7,408 nt of DNA, from contig JAHELQ010000252.1 of NCBI GenBank assembly GCA_024644125.1, positions 1 through 7,408 of the forward strand. Reading direction: 5' to 3'. Under the pieces are notes generated by a model that saw nothing but the letters and a program-made list of their open reading frames with translations, ran no database searches and was not told the DNA's origin. The stretch's first letter is position 1, and every line of letters begins with the position of its first letter. The translations under genes and the position numbers were made by a program. Origin of the DNA: Candidatus Aminicenantota bacterium. GTDB lineage: Bacteria > Acidobacteriota > Aminicenantia > UBA2199. Positions 1 to 7,136 of this stretch are shown here, piece by piece.

Positions 1-840
1 GGAAATCCGGGAGAGAAACACAACAAACACCGCCAGCATCGTCATATACAAGGTGGCATCCACCCTCCGGCCCAATTCCGTCAACAGGACCACAGTCCCA
101 TGGTCCAATTCCAGAATCACGCAATCTCCATCAAAATTTTTTTTAGCGGGCCTGGGAAAATCCGCCGGCAAATCCAGAACCGGCGTGCCGGTGGTGAACA
201 AATCCCGCCAAAATCCAATACCCACTTCATAACCGACGGAGTCTCGCCGATTGGCGGCCCACAGGCAATAATCCTGATACTGAACATCCAACGACGGCAA
301 CTGCTCGCCGCTGTAAAGAGCGAGAAAATCCTTGACCAGCACCGCCAATGAGCCGCCGTCGGCTATGATGTGGTGAATATCGAAGAGCATGACATGCCGG
401 CGCTCCTCCATGGCGAACAACCACAACCTGAACAAGGGGGGGTGACCTAAGTCAAAGGGCAGACAGAAGGCGTGCAGCAATGACTGTAGAGTATCAAATT
501 CCCTGCACCCCGGCAATACTCCGCCGGGCTCGCCCAGCGGTTCCCATGACACGGCGGCTGACGATTCGTCGCCGCGATCCAGTAGCCTCAGGCGCGTCGG
601 CGCGCATTGGACGGTCTCTAGAACCCTCTGGACCGGTTCTTGCTCCACCATTGTGAACACGGTTCGCAAACTGTCGTGCCGCCGGATCAATTCCCGCCAG
701 GCAGCGCTCAGCCGCGCAATATCCAGTTCTCCCCGCAACAACAATGGAGAGGAAATATTATAGCCTGTTCCGGCCCCTTCCATTTGGTGGATCAACAACA
801 AACGCCGCTGCCCCGGCGAGAGGGGATAATAATCCATGCC
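1..840 (-). other. Condensation domain C3, N-terminal two thirds
   Basis: Condensation domain opening a third module, from residue 2095 to the window edge at 2374. It starts with the same T-C linker as C2 (GMDYYPLSPGQRRLLL), followed by RRHDSLRTVF, PFDLGHPPLFRLW, the intact active site HHIIADGG at 2250-2257, an FWRDL segment and LDLPADFPRP. The edge falls in the helix DATLYMTMLAVFVVFLSRIS, which matches the usual TLFMTLLAAF-type block. The C-terminal third and the module 3 adenylation domain, if present, are outside the window. Confidence 0.93.
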
Positions 841-3800
841 CTCGGCCGGCGACACGCGGTCTCCACCCTCAACCGCGGCCCTATCGATCATGGCCGCCAA
901 TCCCCGGATGGTAGGTTGGGCAAAAATGTCCGCCAACTTGACGGTGCAATCCCAACGGCGGTGAATGGCGGCCAACAACGTAGCGGCGGACAATGAATGG
1001 CCACCCAGTCTAAAGAAATCGTCATCAATTCCGAAGGTCCGCTCTCCCAAAATCTCTTGCCAACACTGCCACAGCTCCCGTTGGAAACGATTCCGCGGCA
1101 TGAGCGGGGCGTTGTCGCCTCCATCATCTCCGGGCTGGCATTGGGGCAACGCCGAACACAGGATCTTCCCTGAATGGGTCAGGGGAAAGCTGTCCAATTT
1201 CATGAACACGGAGGGGATCATGTAATCCGGCAGCAAGGGGGAGAGATAACGCCTGAGATCGACTGGGCCAATGCGGCGCTCCGCCGTGTAATAGGCCGCC
1301 AGGTAGGACTCTCCCGAGGGCAGTGCCTTGCACACCACCACACTCTTGCCAATGGCTTCATGCCGGTCCAACAATTGTTCGATCTCCGACAATTCCACCC
1401 GGAAGCCCTTGATTTTGACTTGCTGGTCCACACGGCCCACATATTCAATACTGCCGTCGTGCAGCTTGCGGCCCATATCCCCAGTCTTGAAACTCCGCGT
1501 TCCCCTACCACCGCCACGCTCCTGGAACACGGCGGAGGTGACTTCCGGCAGATTGAGATATCCCAACGCCAAATATTCGCTGATATAGACAATCTGCCCC
1601 GGCTCGAACACCCTGGCTTCCCCCCCCTGGGGATTCACCACCCGGACACCGGTCTCCGCCACCGGGAAACCCACTGGAACGCAATCACCGCCGGCATCAT
1701 GGTCATGCCCGGCGACATATTGCAATGTCACCGTTGATTCGGTGGGGCCCAAACCATTGATAAAATAACAATCTTCCACAAAAAACCGCTTAAACCCGGC
1801 AAAATCCGCGGCCGACACTGCTTCGCCCCCCAACACCACCAAGCGCAATCCAGGGAAACGATCCTCTGGGGAAAGAGACGAGTAGAAATGCCGATACAAG
1901 GTGGGAACGGTGTGAAAAATCGTGATACAACGCCTCCGGGTCCAGGGCCGCAATCCCAGGATCCCATCGCCCTGTTTCACGTCATAAAGGGACAACACCG
2001 CTCCATTGAGCAACGCCCCATAGATATCCATCACAGCAGCGTCAAAACTATAGGGAGACAACAATGACAGACGATCGCGGCGGGAGATTTTCAAGCGGTT
2101 GGTGTAGACCCGGATGAAATGCAGCACATTACGATGGTTTTGCACCACCCCTTTGGGTCGCCCAGTGGAGCCGGAGGTGTACAGGACATAAGCGATATCG
2201 TCCCCGTCGATCGTTTCAACCGGGGCGGCTAGCCCGGAGAAACCGGCGTCCGCCATTGTCTTCACCCGAATTCCCGGACAGTGTTCGGCCACCAACGCCG
2301 CGGCCCTGTAATAACCTTGACGATTGGTAATGATCAAACCGATGCCGGCGTCCTTGGCGATATACGCCAACCGCTGAAGGGGATAGTCCATGGGCATGGG
2401 GACGTAAAAATTACCGGAATACAATGCGCCTAAAATGGCGGCCACCATGTCCGCCTCGTGGCCGAAATGGAGCCCCACTGCCCGCCGGCCTCCGGGGGAA
2501 TGTCGATGGATCAATGAGGCGATCAGCAGCGCCCGGCGATCCAACTCCCCATAAGAGAGCGCTCCCGCTCCATCCGTAACCGCCACCCGGTCAGCCGCAG
2601 CCTGCCATTGTTCACGGAAGCGGCACACAATGGATTGGCCGTCCACCTTCTCGAAGGGGACAAAACCGGGGTCCTGAGGGATCTCCACCGGGATGGCGCC
2701 AGGGGCCGGAACTTTCAGCACATCGCAACAATGAACCGGCCGCGTCGGATCGTCACATATTTCCTTTAAAAATTCAACAAATTGCCGGGCCAAATAATCC
2801 ATCACACCGGTGGTGAACATGGCGGAGCGGTAATGCCATTTCAATGAGACCCGTCCATCGGCCTCCACTGCCTCCAGACTCAGATCAAACTTCGCGTCCT
2901 GAGCTACGCGACCGGAGTTGATCTTCTCCTTGAGCCCGGGGGCGCGAACATCCATCATATTGAAGCTCACCCGCACCTTTTCCTCACCGCCAGAGCTTTG
3001 TTCCACCGCCTGGTGCGATAACGCCAACAACCGGCGCACTTCATCGAACACACGTCCCAACACACCGGCGAAACAATCCCCTTCGGCGATCATGGTGGTC
3101 AAGCAGGCGACGCGCACGAATAAACCGACAATGTCACGGCAGGCGGCCAACCGCCGTTCCGCCAATGGAAATCCGCAACTGATCCGCTCTTGCCGGCACA
3201 GTATCGCCAAAAACGAGACAAAGGCTGCGTAAAAGACCGTGAAGAGGGAGATCTGCCGCCCACTGGTAAAAGCGGTTAACCTACCGGTCAAAGCCTCGTC
3301 CACCACAACTCCGCATACGGCTCCCCGTCGCTCCCCGGAGGCGCAACGACGGGCCGCCGGCAACTCCAGAGCCTCCACCGGAACGGAGGCATCATGGCCC
3401 GGAACGGCTCCGGCCGACGCAAGCCGCCAATAGACGTAATCGCGATATCTGGCCTCAGGGACAGGAAGCTCTTTCTCCCCGTCACTCTGGCGGTGAAGCC
3501 AGCATAAACGGTGAAATTCCCGTTCCAGAATCTCCAGAGACCAGCCGTCGGCGATAATGTGATGAAGACTGAGCAATAGTTCGTTTTCCCCATTGTCTTC
3601 CACCAGGAAACGGACCCGCGTCAACGGAGCGCAGGACAAATCGAAGGGACAGGTCATTTCATCAGTGACGACATTCTCTTTGCGGTCAGCCGCCGCGGAT
3701 GGGGAAAGATCCCGCAGATCCTCAACAACAAACGGCATCGCCGCGCTTTTTTCAATCACTTGAAAGGGCTCGCCCCGGAACTGGACGAACCGGGTCCTCA

Positions 3801-6800
3801 AACTTTCATGCCTCTGAATCAATTGATCCAACACCATCTCCGCCAGTCCGGCGTCCACACCGTCATCCACCCGGATCCGACCGCAAATAGTGTAGGCCGA
3901 ACTGGTGGGCGAGGCTTCGTGGGCCAACCACACCAAACGCTGGTGAGGGGAAAGGGGATAGTAGTCCATATCTTCCACCGCCGGCAACATTTCGGCCCCA
4001 GTTCCCAACCGCTGGTCCACCAGCCGACACAACCGCCCAACTGTCGGTTCTTCCAGAATATCCACCAACTGGATTTGCACCTGAAACATCTTCTGCAACC
4101 GTAGCAGCACGCGAACCAGCCGCAACGAATGCCCCCCCGCCGCTATCAGGTTGGGGTTCTCCAGCAGTTGACGCCGGGGGCAGCCCAACACAGCGGCGCA
4201 CAAATCCACGATTTGGGATTCCAAATCTTCACCGCCGGCTGTCTCCATTATGGAGTTCGGTTTATCCAACGGCTGCGGCAGACTGTTCACATCGACCTTG
4301 TTGGACAACAGACGGGGAATTTTTTCCAAAAAAACAAAATAATCCGGGATCATGTAATGAGGTAGTTCCACGGAAAGGCAATCCCGCAAATTCCGTTCAT
4401 CCACAGAGGACGAAGCCACCACATATGCGCACAATGATTCGTCTCCAGGAACTCCGACTACTGTCACAACCGCCTCCTTCACCCCGTCGGCCCTCGCCAG
4501 GCGCGCCTCGATCTCACCGCACTCCACTCTGAAGCCCCGGACCTTCACCTGGCGGTCCAACCGCCCCCAAAAGTTTAACACACCATCCGGCGAAACGCTG
4601 ACCAGATCTCCAGTACGATAGCAGCGCGCGCCCCGCAAAACTTCTAAACCGTCTATTCCTGGAGAAAAACTCCGGCCAGTGGCCTCGGGACGGTTGAGAT
4701 AGCCGCGCCCCACATTGGGGCCGTAAATCACCAATTCGCCAGGCACTCCCTCCGCTTGCCATTGACCGTCACCATTCACCACCACCACGCCGGTTCCTGG
4801 CAACGGGGAGCCAATGGGAACCGGTTTATTGCCATCGCAGCGGCACAGGGAAAAGGTGGTGGTATAGATCGTCGTTTCAGTTGGGCCATAAAGATTTTCC
4901 AGTTCTACCCAGGGATAAGACGACCGGAATGTGGAAACACTGGCGCCGTCCACCGGTTCGCCGCCGAGAAAAATAGAGCGCAAACTACAAAGCCACGGTC
5001 GAGTTCCGGTTTCCAACGCCTGAACCAACAACCGGAAAAACGAGGGAACGCAATGCAGCCGGCTGGCCAGCAACCGGTCGATCTCCCGCCACATCATGAA
5101 AGCGTCGCCCTCCAGTCCCCGGGCCAACAGAGTCAGGCGCGCCCCCCCCGGTAACCAACTGAAGAGTTCAAAAACAGATACATCGAACATTAACGAGGTC
5201 TTGAACAGAACCACATCTTCCGCCACTAGAGGGAATTCCCGTTGCATGGTCCCCAACAGGTTCGCCAGGGAGCCATGTTCCACCACTACCCCTTTGGGGA
5301 TTCCGGTGGAACCGGAGGTATAGAGAATATAAGCGACGTCCGCCGGAGACGGGTCGCTGATCCGCCGGTCCGTTGTTTCAGGCTCGACGCCTGGCAGCGC
5401 TTGACGGTTGGGGACGATCACGCGGGCTCCGCTATCAGCGACTATCTCCCGAACCCGTCGCGCCGGCGTCTGTTCATCCACCGGCAAGTAAGCGCAGCCG
5501 GCGGCCAAAATTCCAAAAATCGCAAGGATGGTGTCCACGGTCCGCTCCGCCGACAGAGCCACAATATCTCCGGCCCGTGTTCCACCGTCCCGTAAATGGC
5601 CGGACCAACGCTCCACTAGAGACGCCACCTCCCGGTAGGACAACTGCGTATCCTCCCCCGCCAGGGCGATTCGCCACGGTGAACGACGCGCTCCCGCCCT
5701 GAGCAATTCAGGGACTATGGGAGAGAGAATCCGTTCCTCCGTCGTCCGGTTGAAACGAACGGTCAATTCTCGCCGCCGCTCCTCCGCCAACAACTCCACC
5801 CGCGCCGCGGGCGTATCCGGGTCCGCCACAACCTGCCGCAACACATTTATGAATAAGCTAGAGAGACGGAGGATACACTCGTGGTCAAAGACCGGGGTCT
5901 TGTATAGAAAATCGAATACCAAACTGTCGAACGCCCGGACCGTAATCGTGAGATCGAACTGAACCCCCTCGTTCATATCGTACAACACCACCTCTAAACC
6001 GCTGGTCCCACGCAAAGCGGAGATATCCGCCGGATAGTTCTCCACCGCCAACATGGAATCAAAGGGCAATTGCCGGCCCAAACCCTCGCCGCAAGCGAAA
6101 ATATCCGCCAGCGAGCGACGTTCACCCGCCATAGTGTTCATATCCGCCGTTAAACGGGTCATGATCTGCCGGCACGTTTCGCCGGACAACCGGTTCACCC
6201 GCAATGGAACCGAATGAACAAACAACCCCGCTATATCGAGCACGCCGGCTATCTCCCGCGGCCGCCCCGCCAGAGCAGCTCCGAACATGACATCCGGGGT
6301 GTTGAGATATTTGCGCAACAGCACGGCCCAGGCGCAATACACCACCGCTGCCATGTTGATCTTCTGCCCGGCGCAAAAACGATCCAAATCCCGGTTGAAG
6401 CTCTCCGAGGGTTGAAAGGAGTGTTTGTTCTGCCTGCCGGCTGCGTCCGGGGCCACCGGCTGTTTCACCGGCATGTGGGATCCGTGGTCCACCCCCCGCA
6501 AATAGTCCCGCCAAAAGGGGTTCATCCGCTGGAAATCCCGGGTCTTCAACCATCTGATATAATGGCCGAATCCCGTAGCCGCCGGCAGGTGAAACGCCAG
6601 ATCAGAGCAGAGACCGGCATAAGCTCGGAAAAAATCCCGCACCACGATGGCGGTGCTCCACCCGTCCAACAAGATATTGTGGCTACGAATAATCATGTGA
6701 TGAGAGTTCGAATCCACCTTCGCCAACGTGACGCCGAAGGGGACTGTCTCCAAATCGAAGGGTCGATCGAAGTCCTCCGCCAAAAATTTTTCCAGCGCCG

Positions 6801-7122
6801 CCCGCCGTTGCTCAATGTCCCGGCCCGGCAAATCCACATACGCCAACCGTGGGGCGCTCTCTTTCAACACCAATTGCAGCGGCCGCTCCAAATTCCGCCA
6901 ACGCAGCACCGTCCGTAATGTTCCATGGCTCGCCGCCACCAGGCTCCAGGCCTTGGCAAACACGTCCCGGTCAATGGCCCCAGTCAACTGAAGGTTCAAT
7001 TGCAAATAATAACCGCGGCCGCCGGGATCGCTTAAAAATTGCGCGAACATCCCCTCCTGCGTGGGAGTTAACGAGAGGACATCCTCGATATGGTTTGGTA
7101 TCAACTTATGTGACTGTTTCAT
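1..7122 (-). CDS. Modular non-ribosomal peptide synthetase, C-A-T-C-A-T-C, 3' end outside window
   Basis: A multimodular NRPS, a cytoplasmic enzyme that activates amino acids as adenylates, loads them on carrier domains and joins them. The frame is open from ATG at 7122-7120 to base 1 (2,374 codons, no stop), so the C-terminus is missing. Approximate residue ranges are C1 12-445, A1 465-955, T1 967-1036, C2 1050-1480, A2 1495-1995, T2 2012-2082 and C3 from 2095 on. The start is supported by an AGGGGA ribosome site seven bases upstream and by the first C-domain motif (LTPTQEGM) beginning only about 17 residues in, leaving no room for a longer N-terminal domain. The protein begins with a condensation domain, so it either receives a chain from another synthetase or condenses a starter acyl group. 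I see no epimerase, methyltransferase or release domain. Product unknown. The NRPS assignment is close to certain; substrate assignments are inference. Confidence 0.97.
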   Translation of the reverse strand, partial: MKQSHKLIPNHIEDVLSLTPTQEGMFAQFLSDPGGRGYYLQLNLQLTGAIDRDVFAKAWSLVAASHGTLRTVLRWRNLERPLQLVLKESAPRLAYVDLPGRDIEQRRAALEKFLAEDFDRPFDLETVPFGVTLAKVDSNSHHMIIRSHNILLDGWSTAIVVRDFFRAYAGLCSDLAFHLPAATGFGHYIRWLKTRDFQRMNPFWRDYLRGVDHGSHMPVKQPVAPDAAGRQNKHSFQPSESFNRDLDRFCAGQKINMAAVVYCAWAVLLRKYLNTPDVMFGAALAGRPREIAGVLDIAGLFVHSVPLRVNRLSGETCRQIMTRLTADMNTMAGERRSLADIFACGEGLGRQLPFDSMLAVENYPADISALRGTSGLEVVLYDMNEGVQFDLTITVRAFDSLVFDFLYKTPVFDHECILRLSSLFINVLRQVVADPDTPAARVELLAEERRRELTVRFNRTTEERILSPIVPELLRAGARRSPWRIALAGEDTQLSYREVASLVERWSGHLRDGGTRAGDIVALSAERTVDTILAIFGILAAGCAYLPVDEQTPARRVREIVADSGARVIVPNRQALPGVEPETTDRRISDPSPADVAYILYTSGSTGIPKGVVVEHGSLANLLGTMQREFPLVAEDVVLFKTSLMFDVSVFELFSWLPGGARLTLLARGLEGDAFMMWREIDRLLASRLHCVPSFFRLLVQALETGTRPWLCSLRSIFLGGEPVDGASVSTFRSSYPWVELENLYGPTETTIYTTTFSLCRCDGNKPVPIGSPLPGTGVVVVNGDGQWQAEGVPGELVIYGPNVGRGYLNRPEATGRSFSPGIDGLEVLRGARCYRTGDLVSVSPDGVLNFWGRLDRQVKVRGFRVECGEIEARLARADGVKEAVVTVVGVPGDESLCAYVVASSSVDERNLRDCLSVELPHYMIPDYFVFLEKIPRLLSNKVDVNSLPQPLDKPNSIMETAGGEDLESQIVDLCAAVLGCPRRQLLENPNLIAAGGHSLRLVRVLLRLQKMFQVQIQLVDILEEPTVGRLCRLVDQRLGTGAEMLPAVEDMDYYPLSPHQRLVWLAHEASPTSSAYTICGRIRVDDGVDAGLAEMVLDQLIQRHESLRTRFVQFRGEPFQVIEKSAAMPFVVEDLRDLSPSAAADRKENVVTDEMTCPFDLSCAPLTRVRFLVEDNGENELLLSLHHIIADGWSLEILEREFHRLCWLHRQSDGEKELPVPEARYRDYVYWRLASAGAVPGHDASVPVEALELPAARRCASGERRGAVCGVVVDEALTGRLTAFTSGRQISLFTVFYAAFVSFLAILCRQERISCGFPLAERRLAACRDIVGLFVRVACLTTMIAEGDCFAGVLGRVFDEVRRLLALSHQAVEQSSGGEEKVRVSFNMMDVRAPGLKEKINSGRVAQDAKFDLSLEAVEADGRVSLKWHYRSAMFTTGVMDYLARQFVEFLKEICDDPTRPVHCCDVLKVPAPGAIPVEIPQDPGFVPFEKVDGQSIVCRFREQWQAAADRVAVTDGAGALSYGELDRRALLIASLIHRHSPGGRRAVGLHFGHEADMVAAILGALYSGNFYVPMPMDYPLQRLAYIAKDAGIGLIITNRQGYYRAAALVAEHCPGIRVKTMADAGFSGLAAPVETIDGDDIAYVLYTSGSTGRPKGVVQNHRNVLHFIRVYTNRLKISRRDRLSLLSPYSFDAAVMDIYGALLNGAVLSLYDVKQGDGILGLRPWTRRRCITIFHTVPTLYRHFYSSLSPEDRFPGLRLVVLGGEAVSAADFAGFKRFFVEDCYFINGLGPTESTVTLQYVAGHDHDAGGDCVPVGFPVAETGVRVVNPQGGEARVFEPGQIVYISEYLALGYLNLPEVTSAVFQERGGGRGTRSFKTGDMGRKLHDGSIEYVGRVDQQVKIKGFRVELSEIEQLLDRHEAIGKSVVVCKALPSGESYLAAYYTAERRIGPVDLRRYLSPLLPDYMIPSVFMKLDSFPLTHSGKILCSALPQCQPGDDGGDNAPLMPRNRFQRELWQCWQEILGERTFGIDDDFFRLGGHSLSAATLLAAIHRRWDCTVKLADIFAQPTIRGLAAMIDRAAVEGGDRVSPAEGMDYYPLSPGQRRLLLIHQMEGAGTGYNISSPLLLRGELDIARLSAAWRELIRRHDSLRTVFTMVEQEPVQRVLETVQCAPTRLRLLDRGDESSAAVSWEPLGEPGGVLPGCREFDTLQSLLHAFCLPFDLGHPPLFRLWLFAMEERRHVMLFDIHHIIADGGSLAVLVKDFLALYSGEQLPSLDVQYQDYCLWAANRRDSVGYEVGIGFWRDLFTTGTPVLDLPADFPRPAKKNFDGDCVILELDHGTVVLLTELGRRVDATLYMTMLAVFVVFLSRIS
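877..1089 (-). other. Carrier (thiolation) domain T2
   Basis: Peptidyl carrier domain of module 2 with the textbook core DDDFFRLGGHSLSAATLL. The phosphopantetheine serine is S2043, codon TCA at 996-994. The upstream helix LWQCWQEILGE and the downstream LADIFAQPTIRGLA segment are typical. It holds the A2 substrate and the growing chain before transfer to the C3 acceptor. Confidence 0.95.
1138..2640 (-). other. Adenylation domain A2, FDAAVMDI subtype
   Basis: Amino-acid activating domain of module 2, roughly residues 1495-1995. Motifs: SYGELDRRA, the ATP loop YTSGSTGRPKG at 1648-1658, FDAAVMDIYGALLNGA from 1693, GLGPTESTVT at 1790-1799, FKTGDMGRK, GRVDQQVKIKGFRVELSEIE, LLPDYMIP, and K1986 in HSGKIL. 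Pocket residues by alignment to PheA are D1694, A1695, M1698, H1737, V1763, G1765, G1790, V1798, T1799 and K1986, i.e. DAMHVGGVTK. The usual Tyr of NxYGPTE is Leu. I recall this combination of motifs from a recurrent adenylation subtype in other bacteria, but do not know its substrate. The first-position Asp argues for an alpha-amino acid. Confidence 0.93.
2683..3975 (-). other. Condensation domain C2
   Basis: Condensation domain of module 2, roughly residues 1050-1480, preceded by the T-C linker MDYYPLSP. Motifs: SPHQRLVWL, RHESLRTRF, the intact active site HHIIADGW at 1187-1194, CGFPLAERR, VGLFVRV, and AKFDLSLE. It should join the T1-bound chain to the T2-bound amino acid. The HHIIADGWS form and lack of a preceding epimerase suggest an L-donor type, which is inference. 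Between W1232 and P1255 the domain is about eight residues shorter than C3 and lacks the aromatic FWR-L segment; the following PtDrPRP-like stretch is also poorly conserved (PAARRCASGERRG). Confidence 0.92.
4015..4224 (-). other. Carrier (thiolation) domain T1
   Basis: Peptidyl carrier domain of module 1. The core reads LIAAGGHSLRLVRVLLRL, with the phosphopantetheine-accepting serine S999 encoded at 4128-4126. The usual acidic DxFF just before the GGHS is replaced by NPNLIAA, but the helix 2 start and the downstream DILEEPTV segment are normal. It carries the residue activated by A1 and presents it to C1 as acceptor and C2 as donor. Confidence 0.92.
4258..5730 (-). other. Adenylation domain A1
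   Basis: Amino-acid activating domain of module 1, roughly residues 465-955. Visible core motifs: SYREV, GCAYLPVDEQTP, the ATP loop YTSGSTGIPKG at 601-611, FDVSVFELF at 646-654, NLYGPTETT at 743-751, GELVIYGPNVGRGYLN, YRTGDL at 835-840, GRLDRQVKVRGFRVECGEIE, and the A10 lysine K942 in SNKVD (usual NGKVD). Aligning to the PheA pocket gives D647, V648, F651, H690, F718, G720, L744, I752, Y753 and K942, i.e. DVFHFGLIYK. The Asp at the first position indicates an alpha-amino acid. From memory this is nearest to hydroxyphenylglycine-type codes, with some likeness to a glycine code; the substrate is uncertain. Confidence 0.93.
5788..7089 (-). other. Condensation domain C1 with altered active site (HNxxxDG)
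   Basis: Condensation domain of module 1, roughly residues 12-445. Core motifs can be followed in order: LTPTQEGM near the start, SHGTLRT, then SHNILLDGWS at 147-156, a VMFG...AGRP block, GLFVHSVPLRV, and AVENYP. The active-site motif HHxxxDG reads H148-N149-I-L-L-D153-G154, so the second histidine, normally catalytic, is asparagine (codon AAT at 6678-6676). The rest of the fold looks intact, including the FWRDYL segment. It could be a slow, gatekeeping or non-catalytic domain, or one using a different mechanism. Being at the N-terminus, it would meet a donor from another protein. Confidence 0.92.
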
Positions 7123-7129
7123 AGGACAA

Positions 7130-7135
7130 TCCCCT
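7130..7135 (-). promoter_or_regulatory. Ribosome binding site of the NRPS gene
   Basis: Read on the minus strand, AGGGGA lies seven bases before the ATG at 7122. Its first two bases form part of the second in-frame stop (TAG) of the upstream gene, so ribosomes ending on the DUF218 gene finish next to the NRPS start site. This supports the chosen start and suggests translational coupling. No promoter is visible in the 14-base gap, so transcription should start upstream of the window. Confidence 0.75.
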
Positions 7136-7136
7136 A

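Noticed and set aside
640..996. A 118-codon open frame on the plus strand
   Set aside because: It is antisense to T2 and the start of C3, where the minus strand clearly encodes the GGHSL and YYPLSP motifs.
1620..1627. Possible frameshift at the long C run, suspected because such runs often mis-assemble
   Set aside because: Adenylation motifs before (GLGPTESTVT) and after (FKTGDMGRK, GRVDQQVKIKG) the run are in the same frame, so no shift is present in this sequence.
1174..1737. A 187-codon open frame on the plus strand
   Set aside because: It is antisense to A2 (core motifs A5 to A10) with no recognisable domain of its own.
820..3978. Near-identical linker sequence before C2 and C3 as a DNA repeat
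   Set aside because: The similarity is confined to the short YYPLSP linker common in NRPS T-C junctions, and the base sequences differ at several positions; it is normal modular homology.
6122..6553. A 143-codon minus-strand open frame overlapping C1
   Set aside because: It is in a different phase from the NRPS frame; its protein has no familiar motif, while the NRPS frame carries the conserved C-domain blocks through the same bases.
6694..6702. The HH pair at residues 141-142 of C1 as the real HHxxxDG motif
   Set aside because: It lies seven residues too early; only H148-N149 has the right spacing to D153-G154 and the surrounding ILLDGWS context.
6214..6918. A 234-codon open frame on the plus strand
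   Set aside because: It is antisense to C1, has no recognisable domain, and is rich in Arg, Gln, His and Pro, as expected from reading the complement of a GC-rich gene. The opposite strand carries continuous conserved C-domain motifs.
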